NCBI GenBank assembly: GCA_036677085.1
Contig: JAKFFI010000022.1
Coordinates: 116,006-180,005 of the forward strand
DNA: 64,000 nt
Reading direction: 5' to 3'
Source of the DNA: JAGPUQ01 sp036677085
GTDB lineage: Bacteria > Pseudomonadota > Gammaproteobacteria > Pseudomonadales > Porticoccaceae
Below, piece by piece: positions 43,596 through 53,314 of this stretch. A program made the translations under genes and the position numbers. The notes under the pieces are model-generated. The model made no database searches. It saw nothing but the letters and a program-made list of their open reading frames with translations, and was not told the origin of the DNA. Each line of letters opens with the position of its first letter. The first letter of the stretch is position 1.

Positions 43596-46291
43596 CGTTG
43601 ACCCCCTGGGCCGCCGACGCGGAACTGCTGGTGCAACAGCGCGATATTCAACTCCACGGTTCCAGCCGCCTCATCGATGACCAGCACTGGGGCCTGGTCC
43701 ACGTTCAACATCCGCCTGACCGCGCTCAGCATTCCGCCGACGCGGATCTCCGGCAGTGCGAGCCGCTGGGCCAGCGCAGCGCGCGAGAGCTTGCCGCCAC
43801 GCTCGGACAACGCGCGCAGCAGTGCTCGCATCTTCTCGTCCGGCAGCGCAACCCGCGCAGCCAGTTGCTTTTGCGATGCGTAGATGGGCCCGCTCAACAA
43901 GTCCCTGATCCAGTCGGGTGCCGCCGGCGCGGGTGCCGGTGGCAGGTCGGTCTCCTCGAACAGCTGCGGCTGACCCACCTGCGCGGTCGGCTTGCGGCCA
44001 GCGGGCCGCACGGGTTGTGCGACCGCGGGCTTGGCTTCTTGTGATTTCGGGATCGGTGGCAGCTCCCACCACTCGGGCTGAGCAGGTGGTGCGGGCGTCC
44101 AGCCGGGCAGGTTCATGTGCAAGGGCACCATGACGGCGAGCGGCACCGTCACCTCCTGTGGCGACAGGCCGCCGTGGTAGCCGTTCTTGCGTCCGCCGTA
44201 GCGAGAGCTTTCTCCCCAGAGGCACACGACCGTGTTCGAGTCATCGCTCGTCACCACACGCCCGCCGCTCACCGCAACCTCGTGCGGCGCGCGGCTGTCC
44301 GTGCCCGGGCGCCAGCGATCGCTCTCGCTGCCGTTACTCATCTGGGTCGTGCCGTCTTCGAGCAGGTGTCCATGGTCGGCAGTGATCACCACCACGCGCC
44401 TTGCTTCCCGCGCTTCACGCAGCAGCGGCAGCAGCAGCCGCAGGTCTTCGAGTGTCCAGCGCTGATGCAGCTGGTCGGGACCACTCAGGTGATCGTCGAC
44501 CGCGTTGTAGACCACGCCGATCACGCGCTGATGAGGGTCCGCGATCGCCGCGCGCACCTCGGAGGCCAGGTTGGTCGCGTCGGCCAGATCGCCCTTGTGG
44601 AACAACCGGGGCGGTGCTCCGGCGCGGCTGTGCGCCAGCAGCGCCGCATGCGAAGCGAATCCCGATCGCTCCTGCGCGGCGGCTCCCAGCGTGAGCCGCC
44701 CACAAAGCAGGCTGGTACGGCTGACCTCGGTGACGGTGGGCAGCGCCGCCACGCCGACCAGAGACTGCCCGAGGTCGCTCGGCACCATCTCGGCCCAGCC
44801 GTGGCTGGCGCTACGTTCGAACAGTTCGCGAAAGATGCTGATACTCAGCCCATCCATCACCAGCAACAACGTGAGATGGGCTGCCGCGATCGGCGCCACG
44901 ACATGCTCGAGTACGGATTCGACCGGCACCAGGCGCCCATCAATGGACGGCTTGTTCGCGTTCCACTCGATCAATGCCTGGGCGAACGGCTTGGCGAACT
45001 TGTTCCGCCGCGCGATCAGCGCTTCGCGGCACGCGCCGTAGGCCTGCGAAAGCTCCGGAATCTCGTCGCCGCCGAGCAGACGGAAACGTGCCCAGTCCAC
45101 GAAGGCGCCTTCGTCCGACTGCCAGGCCACGGCACTCGGCAGCGCCGTCACTGATCGGGGCGCGGTCAACAGCCAGCGGGCAAGACGGCGTGCCATCCCC
45201 ACGCGCTCCGCGCGCGGCGGCTGGGCCGCCATCAACGTGTGTCTGAGCACGCGGTCGGCCTGCCGCTCAACCTGAGCCAGGTTGGCCTCGGTGGGTTCGG
45301 CGACATGCGCAGACAGGGCGAGCGCGAAGTCCTGCATCCGCTGATCCAGCGCAGCGGGAAGCAGATCGCTCAAGTGCGCGAACTCGGCAACGCGCAGGTC
45401 CCGCAGCAAGGCATCTGCACGGTCGAGCGTGGCGCGCGTCGCCTCCAACCCGGCTGCTCGCACCACTTGCTCCGCGGCGCGCGCCCAGGCCCGGCCTTCC
45501 GGCACGCCGATGTGCTTGTCGTTGACGAACCGCTCGAGGCGGATGGCAGCCTGGCCCAGCGCCGCCTGTCCTTCGCCTTCCGGTGCGAAGACCACGCCGC
45601 AAACCAGCCCCAGTGGCAAGGCTTCGATCGTTCGACCGGCCTCGACGCAGCCCAGGACCATTTCCCCGGCGCTGCCGGCCGCCTCCGAAAGCCAGCGCAT
45701 CACGTCCGCTCTGGCTGCCGCAGGCAGCTGATCGAGCGTGGCGTCGGCGCCAGCGGTCATCGACCAGGTCAGCAGTGAAACGGCGTCCGGGCGAGCCGCC
45801 GGGATCCGGAGAAACCTTTGCAGCACTTCCTGCCACGCCGTCTCCAGGCCGAGAAAGCCATTGGCCACGGGCGGGTAGGGGCCCTGTGCCGCGCCGTCGA
45901 TCAGGCACTGCGGCATCCAGGCAAAGCGCCCCAGCCGGGCGTCGGTCTCCTTGGCCTGGAACAGCTGACGGACGATGTCCCAGCCCTCGGGCTGAAAGAC
46001 CCGCGCGCGCGCCAGGCGCGCCGCGATGTCCTCGGCGATCTCACGTGTCGCCAACGGTGTGAGGACCACCAGCCCCGCCGTTGCCGGGTCATGCTGCTCC
46101 ACATCGCACAGCGCCTCGCGGATGGCCAGCGACGACTCGCACCACCGCAGCGCGAACTGTCGGCCACGCTGGTTCAGCGTCTCGGGCCACGGCTGGCGGG
46201 CTTTCGCCCGAATCGCCAAGGCCACGGTCGACGGATCGCTCGCCAGCACGCGCTCGAGCTGCGCCGCGATCTGCGGGGTCGACAAGCTCAT
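43592..46291 (-). CDS. pglZ: BREX type 2 phosphatase-fold protein PglZ
   Basis: 899 aa. Alkaline-phosphatase superfamily core: LLLVMDGLS (metal Asp near 478), TEVSRTSLLCG (nucleophile region), and ITADHGHLLEDGT (metal ligands, near 636). PglZ is the signature protein of all BREX systems and is present here in the long type 2 form. The Pro/Ala-rich stretch at about 715-775 links to a C-terminal winged-helix-like domain. Overlaps pglY and brxD by 4 nt each. Confidence 0.94.
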   Translation of the reverse strand: MSLSTPQIAAQLERVLASDPSTVALAIRAKARQPWPETLNQRGRQFALRWCESSLAIREALCDVEQHDPATAGLVVLTPLATREIAEDIAARLARARVFQPEGWDIVRQLFQAKETDARLGRFAWMPQCLIDGAAQGPYPPVANGFLGLETAWQEVLQRFLRIPAARPDAVSLLTWSMTAGADATLDQLPAAARADVMRWLSEAAGSAGEMVLGCVEAGRTIEALPLGLVCGVVFAPEGEGQAALGQAAIRLERFVNDKHIGVPEGRAWARAAEQVVRAAGLEATRATLDRADALLRDLRVAEFAHLSDLLPAALDQRMQDFALALSAHVAEPTEANLAQVERQADRVLRHTLMAAQPPRAERVGMARRLARWLLTAPRSVTALPSAVAWQSDEGAFVDWARFRLLGGDEIPELSQAYGACREALIARRNKFAKPFAQALIEWNANKPSIDGRLVPVESVLEHVVAPIAAAHLTLLLVMDGLSISIFRELFERSASHGWAEMVPSDLGQSLVGVAALPTVTEVSRTSLLCGRLTLGAAAQERSGFASHAALLAHSRAGAPPRLFHKGDLADATNLASEVRAAIADPHQRVIGVVYNAVDDHLSGPDQLHQRWTLEDLRLLLPLLREAREARRVVVITADHGHLLEDGTTQMSNGSESDRWRPGTDSRAPHEVAVSGGRVVTSDDSNTVVCLWGESSRYGGRKNGYHGGLSPQEVTVPLAVMVPLHMNLPGWTPAPPAQPEWWELPPIPKSQEAKPAVAQPVRPAGRKPTAQVGQPQLFEETDLPPAPAPAAPDWIRDLLSGPIYASQKQLAARVALPDEKMRALLRALSERGGKLSRAALAQRLALPEIRVGGMLSAVRRMLNVDQAPVLVIDEAAGTVELNIALLHQQFRVGGPGGQR

Positions 46292-49200
46292 AGCTTGGTG
46301 CCCTTGCGCTCCAGCCGCCAGCTGAGGGTGAGTTCCAGATCGCGGTCGCGTGCGATGCGCGCCTTCAGGTCATCCAACTCCGCCATCGCGGCGGCCCCGG
46401 TCAGATGAAGCGCCTGCTTCTCTTCCACCACTTCCGGGCCGTTGAATCCCGGCGGAGGTGGCAAGACCGGAGGCAGTGGCGTGGCCGGAGCAGTCCCACC
46501 GGGTGGGACCGGTGCAGGCGCGGGCGGCTGCAGGGGCGCAGCGGCCGCGAGCAACTGCATCGCGTCTCGCTCGAGCTCGGCCAGACGCGACTTAAGCGGG
46601 ACGACATGCTCGTCGGCGGTCAGCACCTCGGCGAGGCGCGTCATGATGCCGGCCGCCGCTTCGCGTCGATGGTCCCCGAGATCGCGGACCACGTCGAACA
46701 ACTGCCAGTTGCCGTTGGTGAGGGCATCGGCGCACGCCTGGGCCTGGCCCAGGGTACGGCTCACCGCCGCCTCCGACGTACTCAGGGTCGCGCTCGTCAG
46801 CGATGTCACGACATCGCCTTCCGCGGCCTGCGTGAGCGTGGCCAGCAGCGCTTGCGCAGATTCCGCCGACTGCTGCCGGGCACCGGTGGCGCCCGCTGCA
46901 TAGCGGTTCGATCGGTCACGGACCTGTGCGACTAGCCGGCCCACTGCTTCGCGCTTGCCGCTGGCCGCTTGCTTCACGTCGTCGACCAGACGGCCGACGT
47001 TGGCCGCATTGAGCGTCTGCGCGAGCGTCAGGCCGAAGAGGCTGGAGGCACGCTGCAGTGCCGCCTGCCAGTCGGCGGCGTTGGGCAGCGCCTGTTCCTT
47101 CAACTCCAGGTCGTCGGACAGGCTGTCGATGGTGGGCTCTACCGGCCCGCCGCGCAGCGTGAAGCGGCGGTTGGTGGACGCGGCGTACGCCAGGATGATC
47201 AGGTTCTGCAGCTCGATTGGCAGGCCCATCGGCACCGGGCTGTCGATCCAGCGGCGCAGCTTGGCTACCGTGATCGGCCCGCCGCCGTCGCGCGCGTGGC
47301 TCTGCCCGAATCGGGACTGCCAGTGCGGCTCGATCAGCAGGTGGGTCTCGCCCATCTGCCCGAGCTGGGAGGGGTTCACGACGGCGCGTACCAGCTTGCG
47401 CGTCGAGCTGTCTTGCACCAGCCCGCGCTGTCCAGGTGATTCGATGGCCTTCTGCACTTCGGGCCAGACCTTCTTGATGACGCTGGTCTTGATCTCGGTG
47501 TCGAACTCGGGATGCGCCGGGTACTGGTGGGCGAACAGCTGGCCCAGCAGGCTCTCGAAGGCGCTGCGGAAGTCGGCGCCCACGGGAGGGCGCGGCGACA
47601 GCGTCGGGTCCAGCGACTGGAACTGCTGGTCTGCCGTGAGCGGATTGCTCACCGCGTCCCGCGGCTCGGTGCTGATCCCGTAGGCCACTTCGAGCTGTGA
47701 CCGGAGCTTGATCCGCAACTGGTCGAGCTGGTTCCTGGCCAGCGCCCTGGCCTGCACACGGTCGACGAACGAAAGGTGCGCAGCGTAGTTGTCGAAGCGC
47801 TCGCCTTGCAGGATGTAGTCGAGCACCACCAGGCGGCCGAGGTCGGCCAGTGCCTTGTTGCTGAGGAAGGAGGGCAGCCACACGAGCGTCCGCGTGTCGC
47901 CGCCGCGGTACTCACCGAGGCGCGCCAGATCGTCCGCCGGGCCGAAGTTGGCGTCGTCGAACGGAAAGTCCATCACCACCGACCAGGCGCCCGAGCGGCC
48001 ACGCAGGCGGTCGTCGGTCATCTCGCGGACGTTCTCGTACAGCAGCTCGACTTCGCGCCGCGTGCCGCGCCAGAGAAGCTCGTAGGTCGTGAACAACCCG
48101 CCGGCGTCGGGGATGCCCAACTGCTCGAACAGGGTCTCGCGGATCTTCTTGCGCCGATTGCCGGCGTTGTCGTTGGCCTCGGCCGCACGCAGGATCGGCT
48201 CGATGTCGACGCCGGTGACCTGGATCGAGATCACCGGGTTCTGGTCCTCGGTGATCTTGATCTCACCGATCTCGCTGGCCCAGTCGCGGCACTTGCGCAG
48301 CACGTCCTGCGCTTCGCGCCCGGGGATGGGCGAGCGGAAAGTGCCGTGGTTCAGCGCGGCCAGGCGCTGCGCGGTCAGGCCCTTGAGTGATTCCACCTCG
48401 GGCACCAGCGCGCCGAGCAGCAGAGTCTTGAGCAGTCGCGCGTCGTTGCGCAGGTTCCTGGCCGCCGTCGGGTCCGCCTGGCCGAGCTTGATGGCCTCCC
48501 AGGTGACGCTGTGGTGGCGCTCCAGCATGGGCAGCAGCCGCTGGTTGTACAGGCGCTTCGCGTTGTCGAAATGTAGTCGCATGCCTTCCGAGAACGGTTC
48601 GTCGCCTTCGGCAATGGCGTCGTAAAGGTCGCCTACCGGGATCAGCTGCCCGAGCTCGAGGTCCGCCCGGCGGTCGACCAGCAGTTGCAGCATCAGCTTC
48701 AGCGCGGTTCGCTCGCGCTGCAGCGCCGCCGAGACCGCGATCAGCGTCTGCACCAGCGCCGGGCTGAACGGATAGACCTTGCGGAACATCTCCCGGTCGG
48801 CCGTGGTGGTAAGCAAGGTGTCGAGCACGTCCTTGCGCATCTTCATCAGGTCGTCGAACGTGGTTTGCAGCGTTTGGCGCGCGGCTTCGTCCACCGGGCG
48901 CAGCACGCGCTTTTCGGCGATGGCCGGCAGGTTGCGGTCTTCCAGCGTGATGCGGTGGAAGCGCGCTTCCCAGTGCTTGAGCACATCGCTGAATTGCAAC
49001 TGCACCGCGCCGGCGAGGTTCTCGCCCACCAGGTCGCGCAGGTCGCGCTGGCGCGCGACGAAGCTGATCAGCGGCACGGGCCGTTCGGCGTTGGTGGCTT
49101 CCACCAGCTTCACCAGCTTGGTGCCCTCGCGGCTGACGAAGCTGACGTCGGCGGCATGGCTCGCGAGCCAGAGCACCATCTCGTCCAGGAACAGGATCAC

Positions 49201-49971
49201 CGCGTCGTAGCCGAGCGCCTGGGCATGACGGCTCATGATGCTGAGCCCGTCGTCGAGCGAGACGAACGACTCGCTGCTGCCGGCCAGGCTGCGGTACGCC
49301 GAGAAATACTGCGTGATCAGGTCGCCAACGAGGCGCGAACGCTCCTCGCCATTGGGCGGCTCCAGCATGGCCGCTTCGAAGCTGGCGGCATCCCAGCCGC
49401 TCTCGAAATCCCCCCAGCCGCCACCGCCGCCGCCCTTGTTCAACTGGGCGAAGAAGGGCTCATCGCCTATGCGTTCACGCAGCTCGCGCGCATCCTTGAA
49501 CAAGCCCTCGGCCAGGTAGAAACCGGGCACCGGCGCCTCAGGGTGCTGCTTGCGCACGAACTCGGCGTACTGACCTAGGATGGCGGATTCCATGTCCCGC
49601 GCGCCGATCATGTGATACGGCACCAGCAGAAACTTGCGCCCATGCGTCCAGCTGTGGCGCGCCACGACATCGGCCAATTCGGGAATCGAGCGTGCCTGGG
49701 TGTTGCCCGCCAGCAGCAGGTTCAGCACCGCCATGAAGTGGCTCTTGCCGGAGCCGAAACTGCCGTGCAGGTAGGCGGCTTTGCTGCTGGCCGTCTGCAC
49801 GGCCTGCTGGATGAAGCCCAGGGCATTGCTGAAGGCATCCACCAGCTGCGGCGTCACCACGTAGTCGCGCAGCGTCTGCTCCGGTTCGGTGACCCCTTTG
49901 GTGAGCTGCAGGACGAAGTCGCCCTGATGCACGCGCTCGGGAATCGATATCAGGTCTTTCAGCAGTGGCAT
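46288..49971 (-). CDS. pglY: BREX type 2 ATPase PglY
   Basis: 1227 aa. Walker A HGSFGSGKSHFM at about 69-80, Walker B VILFLDEMVLWL, long helical body (DUF6079/BrxC-like) and a Pro-rich C-terminal linker. Equivalent to BrxC of type 1 BREX. It is the only gene in the operon not overlapping its upstream neighbour: 99 nt separate it from the P-loop ATPase gene, so it may need its own translation or transcription start. AGGGAAGGAACC lies just before the ATG. Confidence 0.94.
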   Translation of the reverse strand: MPLLKDLISIPERVHQGDFVLQLTKGVTEPEQTLRDYVVTPQLVDAFSNALGFIQQAVQTASSKAAYLHGSFGSGKSHFMAVLNLLLAGNTQARSIPELADVVARHSWTHGRKFLLVPYHMIGARDMESAILGQYAEFVRKQHPEAPVPGFYLAEGLFKDARELRERIGDEPFFAQLNKGGGGGGWGDFESGWDAASFEAAMLEPPNGEERSRLVGDLITQYFSAYRSLAGSSESFVSLDDGLSIMSRHAQALGYDAVILFLDEMVLWLASHAADVSFVSREGTKLVKLVEATNAERPVPLISFVARQRDLRDLVGENLAGAVQLQFSDVLKHWEARFHRITLEDRNLPAIAEKRVLRPVDEAARQTLQTTFDDLMKMRKDVLDTLLTTTADREMFRKVYPFSPALVQTLIAVSAALQRERTALKLMLQLLVDRRADLELGQLIPVGDLYDAIAEGDEPFSEGMRLHFDNAKRLYNQRLLPMLERHHSVTWEAIKLGQADPTAARNLRNDARLLKTLLLGALVPEVESLKGLTAQRLAALNHGTFRSPIPGREAQDVLRKCRDWASEIGEIKITEDQNPVISIQVTGVDIEPILRAAEANDNAGNRRKKIRETLFEQLGIPDAGGLFTTYELLWRGTRREVELLYENVREMTDDRLRGRSGAWSVVMDFPFDDANFGPADDLARLGEYRGGDTRTLVWLPSFLSNKALADLGRLVVLDYILQGERFDNYAAHLSFVDRVQARALARNQLDQLRIKLRSQLEVAYGISTEPRDAVSNPLTADQQFQSLDPTLSPRPPVGADFRSAFESLLGQLFAHQYPAHPEFDTEIKTSVIKKVWPEVQKAIESPGQRGLVQDSSTRKLVRAVVNPSQLGQMGETHLLIEPHWQSRFGQSHARDGGGPITVAKLRRWIDSPVPMGLPIELQNLIILAYAASTNRRFTLRGGPVEPTIDSLSDDLELKEQALPNAADWQAALQRASSLFGLTLAQTLNAANVGRLVDDVKQAASGKREAVGRLVAQVRDRSNRYAAGATGARQQSAESAQALLATLTQAAEGDVVTSLTSATLSTSEAAVSRTLGQAQACADALTNGNWQLFDVVRDLGDHRREAAAGIMTRLAEVLTADEHVVPLKSRLAELERDAMQLLAAAAPLQPPAPAPVPPGGTAPATPLPPVLPPPPGFNGPEVVEEKQALHLTGAAAMAELDDLKARIARDRDLELTLSWRLERKGTKL

Positions 49972-50070
49972 CTAATGGTTCCTTCCCTGCAATCGGTCTC
50001 TTGGCGCAGACGTACTGCCAACACGAGGTGATTTCTGGGATCTTTCACAAAGGGGGCTTCTATCTGTATA

Positions 50071-51528
50071 TCACTTCAGTGGCTTGACGCCGCCACGGCG
50101 GCCAAATCCGAACGCGACTCGGAAGACGTCCGGCATCTGGATGCGCTTGCCGTCGATTCCCTGCACCATGCCCAGCGCCTCTAGATCTATGAGCAGGCCG
50201 GCAGCCCCCTGTTCGAGGTGCTGCGGTGGCAGTTTTACGGCGTCCTTGCTCTTCGCAAGCAAGCCTTCCAGATGGTTCAGTGTCTGTTCGCTTTTCCAGA
50301 TCCTTTCGATCTCGTTGGCAGCACAGGGCACGGTGAGGTTGCCACGCAGCGGCGCCATGACGGACGCCACCCACGGATAGTCCTCGGTGATCTCCTGCAC
50401 CCGAATCTGGGACGCCTCCTGAACGCCACGCTGAATACCTCGATAGTCGAGAGGCAGCGCGAAATCGTCGGCTGTCTCTGCCGCAGCCTTGCCCAGGGCC
50501 GCCAGGAAACTGCGCGGGCTCACCTGGTTCAAGCCATCCTGAAGGTGGTTGACCAGCCAGGTGTATGGTTTGCCACGTTTGATGCTGCTTCCCATCGCCT
50601 TGCCCGCGATCCGCTCGAAAAGTGCCTCTTGGCGTTCTTCGTCTTTCCGTAGTGACGTTGGCACCGTCCAGTCGGCGCCTGCCATTGGTGCCGTGTGGTC
50701 CTTGCTCTTGGGAAGCCACGCGGCAAAGTGCTTGCGGCTGACGCCAGCATTGCCCAGACACTGGTACAGCAGCGCGTAGAGGTCAGCTCGTTGCCACACC
50801 AGCGACGCCTTCGTGGCCAGCAGTTTCGAATAGTCGGCAAAGCTCGTCACGCTGGCGTCTTGCAGGAGGTCCGGCCGGGCAAAGACCTTGCAACGGATCG
50901 CGCGCATGGAGCGCATGTCGAGGGCCACCTGGAGCAGGCCCTTAGCTTGTTGATGAACGTGCTGCCAGTCATCGGCCATTCGGTCCAAGGCGTCGAACAG
51001 CACGAGCAGCGTCTCGCCCCTTTCCGCAAGTCGCTTGTCAGCAGCCTCGATCCCATGCGCGAACAACTCGGAGTTTTCCTGAATCCATCGGACGCGCTCA
51101 GTCCAATTGGTCAGCGACTCGAACTTACCGCCAATGCCGGCATGATGCGCCACCACCGCGCGCCAGATGGAACGAGCTCGGAACTTGCCATCTAGGAGAT
51201 CCGACAGCGTCTCGGCATTGGGTGCGTCCGCGATGGACAGGCCCATGCCGAAGCCCTGCGCCACCTTCACGCTCGCAGGAAGCCGCGCTTCCGGGAAGCT
51301 GGAGCGCACAAACGACAAGTGCTTCGGGGAGGCCAGCAGCGAGAACCAGAACGACTTGCCGGCACCACGAATGCCTTCGACGAGCGTGGCGTCGGGATCC
51401 AATGCACGGGCGTGGGATGGCGGCACATAGGTGAAGGCGGCGGGCCGGTTCGACGTGGCCTGCGCCTGATCGAGCACGGCGGCAGTCTCCTTGATGCCGC
51501 TGCGAATAGCCTGTACGGCAGTGTTCAT
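50071..51528 (-). CDS. P-loop ATPase, accessory gene inside BREX
   Basis: 485 aa. Walker A VEGIRGAGKSFWF near residues 50-62, probable Walker B LLVLFDALDRM near 170, then helical and winged-helix-like sequence (EQGAAGLLIDLEALGMVQ). STAND/KAP-like arrangement without recognised sensor repeats. Not part of the canonical type 2 BREX set. Its ATG overlaps the stop of the KGGVGR ATPase by 4 nt, so the two are translationally coupled and probably act together. Confidence 0.8.
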   Translation of the reverse strand: MNTAVQAIRSGIKETAAVLDQAQATSNRPAAFTYVPPSHARALDPDATLVEGIRGAGKSFWFSLLASPKHLSFVRSSFPEARLPASVKVAQGFGMGLSIADAPNAETLSDLLDGKFRARSIWRAVVAHHAGIGGKFESLTNWTERVRWIQENSELFAHGIEAADKRLAERGETLLVLFDALDRMADDWQHVHQQAKGLLQVALDMRSMRAIRCKVFARPDLLQDASVTSFADYSKLLATKASLVWQRADLYALLYQCLGNAGVSRKHFAAWLPKSKDHTAPMAGADWTVPTSLRKDEERQEALFERIAGKAMGSSIKRGKPYTWLVNHLQDGLNQVSPRSFLAALGKAAAETADDFALPLDYRGIQRGVQEASQIRVQEITEDYPWVASVMAPLRGNLTVPCAANEIERIWKSEQTLNHLEGLLAKSKDAVKLPPQHLEQGAAGLLIDLEALGMVQGIDGKRIQMPDVFRVAFGFGRRGGVKPLK

Positions 51529-52865
51529 GTTGCATCTCCTTCTATGCGTCGGAGCACCCAGTGAATCAGCATGCCGAAAGTGGCGTCGACCTGCGCCTCC
51601 GTCGCCCCGCCCTGCTCGGGTCGCAGGTTAGGGTCGAACTCCTGGAAGCGCTCGTCCCAGTCCACCAGAATGGGAAAGTGCGGAGCAGCCTCGTCCGTTT
51701 GGCTCGGATGGAAGTAGTCCGCTTCTGAGTCCGCAGCGTTGGGCGGAATGGCGTCGTACAAGGTCTCGGCAAAGAGTTCGTAGGCTCGCTGCTGGAATCG
51801 TTGCACCCCGGCCTCACGGTCGCTCTTCGGCGTCAGCGCCCGCACGATGGCCAGACGTTCCCGAACATGGCGAACCACGTCAGGCCGCCGCTGCCAGTGG
51901 ATGAAGAGTTGTCGGTATCCCTGCCAAGTCTGGGCGCTGTCAGTGGCGAACAGCAAGGCTGTGTCTGCCAGCCCGGTAATGGCTGCGGCCGCCAGATCGT
52001 GCAGGCCGGCGCGACTGTCGATCAGCACGACGTCCGGCTTCTCACGCGCTTCCAGCGCCTCGAGCATCCGTCGCAACCGTTCGCCCAGTCGCTGCGGCCC
52101 TTCCGGCGTGGGTACATCGGCATAGGCTCGCGCCAGCTTGGATAAATAGTCGCTTTCCAGTTGCCCCATCGCTGGCGCAACACGCACCGCACCCTGGGTC
52201 GACTCGCCCAAGGGGCTCGCCGACACCATGCTCGCCAAGACGCTGTCACCCTGGCCGACGGCATCTTCAACCAACCAGTCCATCACGCCGAACGCGGCCA
52301 CTCTTTCGGGCGGAAGCACCAGGCCCGACAGTCCCGGCGACTCGAGGTCGAAGTCGACCAGCAACACTTGCTTTCCGCGCCGTGCCAGCCCCCAGGCCAC
52401 CATGCACAGCGCGGTCGAGCGGCCGACACCTCCTTTTAGGCCAAAGAACACCAAACGGTGCGGGTGACCGTTGCCCTCGCCCGCAGGCCGCAACCAGTCC
52501 TGGCCGGTCACCTGCCGATCCAGCAGCAAGACCTCTGCCTCTCCGAGCGGTTCGTCGTCCTCATTCACCCCCAGAGGGACAGTGGTTTGGTGCCAATCGG
52601 AGGTGCCGAACACGCGCTCCGGAAAGGAGAAGCTCTCCCGGAACAGCAGCTTATCGCCAGTTGCATACGGCGCCAGTTCCTTTTGGGCGGCTTCCAGATG
52701 CTGCCGCGCGTCCACTGGGAAGTCCGACTCGGCGCAGTCGATGGCGAAGCGCAGCCGCCCATAGATGTCGCGAATGATGAGAACCGGCTTGTCCGTCGGC
52801 AGTGCCGGATGTCGCAGGGCGAGTGCGGCCCTGCGTAGCGCGTCGTGAAACCGGATCGTTGTCAT
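51525..52865 (-). CDS. KGGVGR-motif variant ParA-like ATPase, accessory gene inside BREX
   Basis: 446 aa from ATG 52865. The central MinD/ParA-type ATPase has deviant Walker A GLKGGVGRST near 138-147, in which Arg replaces the second lysine-proximal residue of KGGVGKT, then VLLVDFDLESPGLSG and VVLIDSRAGLHDL (Walker B-like). An N-terminal domain of about 130 residues (VLIIRDIYGRLRFAIDCAESDFPVDARQHLEAAQ) is unrecognised. Families with this variant motif are annotated next to defence genes, but no activity is established to my knowledge. Start shares one base with the upstream HEPN-like stop (TGATG). Confidence 0.8.
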   Translation of the reverse strand: MTTIRFHDALRRAALALRHPALPTDKPVLIIRDIYGRLRFAIDCAESDFPVDARQHLEAAQKELAPYATGDKLLFRESFSFPERVFGTSDWHQTTVPLGVNEDDEPLGEAEVLLLDRQVTGQDWLRPAGEGNGHPHRLVFFGLKGGVGRSTALCMVAWGLARRGKQVLLVDFDLESPGLSGLVLPPERVAAFGVMDWLVEDAVGQGDSVLASMVSASPLGESTQGAVRVAPAMGQLESDYLSKLARAYADVPTPEGPQRLGERLRRMLEALEAREKPDVVLIDSRAGLHDLAAAAITGLADTALLFATDSAQTWQGYRQLFIHWQRRPDVVRHVRERLAIVRALTPKSDREAGVQRFQQRAYELFAETLYDAIPPNAADSEADYFHPSQTDEAAPHFPILVDWDERFQEFDPNLRPEQGGATEAQVDATFGMLIHWVLRRIEGDAT

Positions 52866-53314
52866 CACAGCACTCCGTCTTCGCTGGCCTGATCCAGCAT
52901 GGCCATCACCTCTCCCGCAGCCAGGCGCCATTGGGGCACCGACCGGACCGGTAGGGCCGCATCAGCCCAATATCGATGGTCGATCGACCAGTCCTGAAAG
53001 TTGCCGAGGCTGTTTACTCTGGCCATGTAGATCGATCCGAAACGCCCGTCCGGGACAAGATGTCCGTCGGTCACAAGGCGGTCCCCGAGGACGGGAACGT
53101 GCTGACGAAGCCGATGCCCCTGGGGTATCCCTCCATCCGCATCGGTCGGCACGCGGCATGCAACGAGCATGGCCTTGAGACCGGACTCGGCGGCAAAGCC
53201 GAATAGTTGCCCGGCGGTCCCGGCGCGCCCGCGCTGCAGAAGCCCCTCGGCGTCACTAAAGTGACGTCTGGCTGACTGCGCGTAATTGACCCGCGCCGCA
53301 CCCATCGCATTCAT
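52865..53314 (-). CDS. HEPN-like small protein, accessory gene inside BREX
   Basis: 149 aa. Helical N-terminus (YAQSARRHFSDAEGLLQRGR, AGQLFGFAAESGLKAMLVA) followed by GHRL and a C-terminal helix (LAAGEVMAMLDQASE); the pattern SARRHFxDAxxLxxxGxxxxAxxLxGxAAExxLKAML is HEPN-like. The RxxxxxH ribonuclease motif is not evident, so it may be a non-catalytic nucleotide- or partner-binding HEPN. ATG overlaps the pglX stop by 4 nt. Confidence 0.65.
   Translation of the reverse strand: MNAMGAARVNYAQSARRHFSDAEGLLQRGRAGTAGQLFGFAAESGLKAMLVACRVPTDADGGIPQGHRLRQHVPVLGDRLVTDGHLVPDGRFGSIYMARVNSLGNFQDWSIDHRYWADAALPVRSVPQWRLAAGEVMAMLDQASEDGVL

Noticed and set aside
50038..50049. GGGATCTTTCAC also present near 63686
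   Set aside because: A 12-base match is expected many times by chance in 64 kb; not evidence of an att or insertion repeat.
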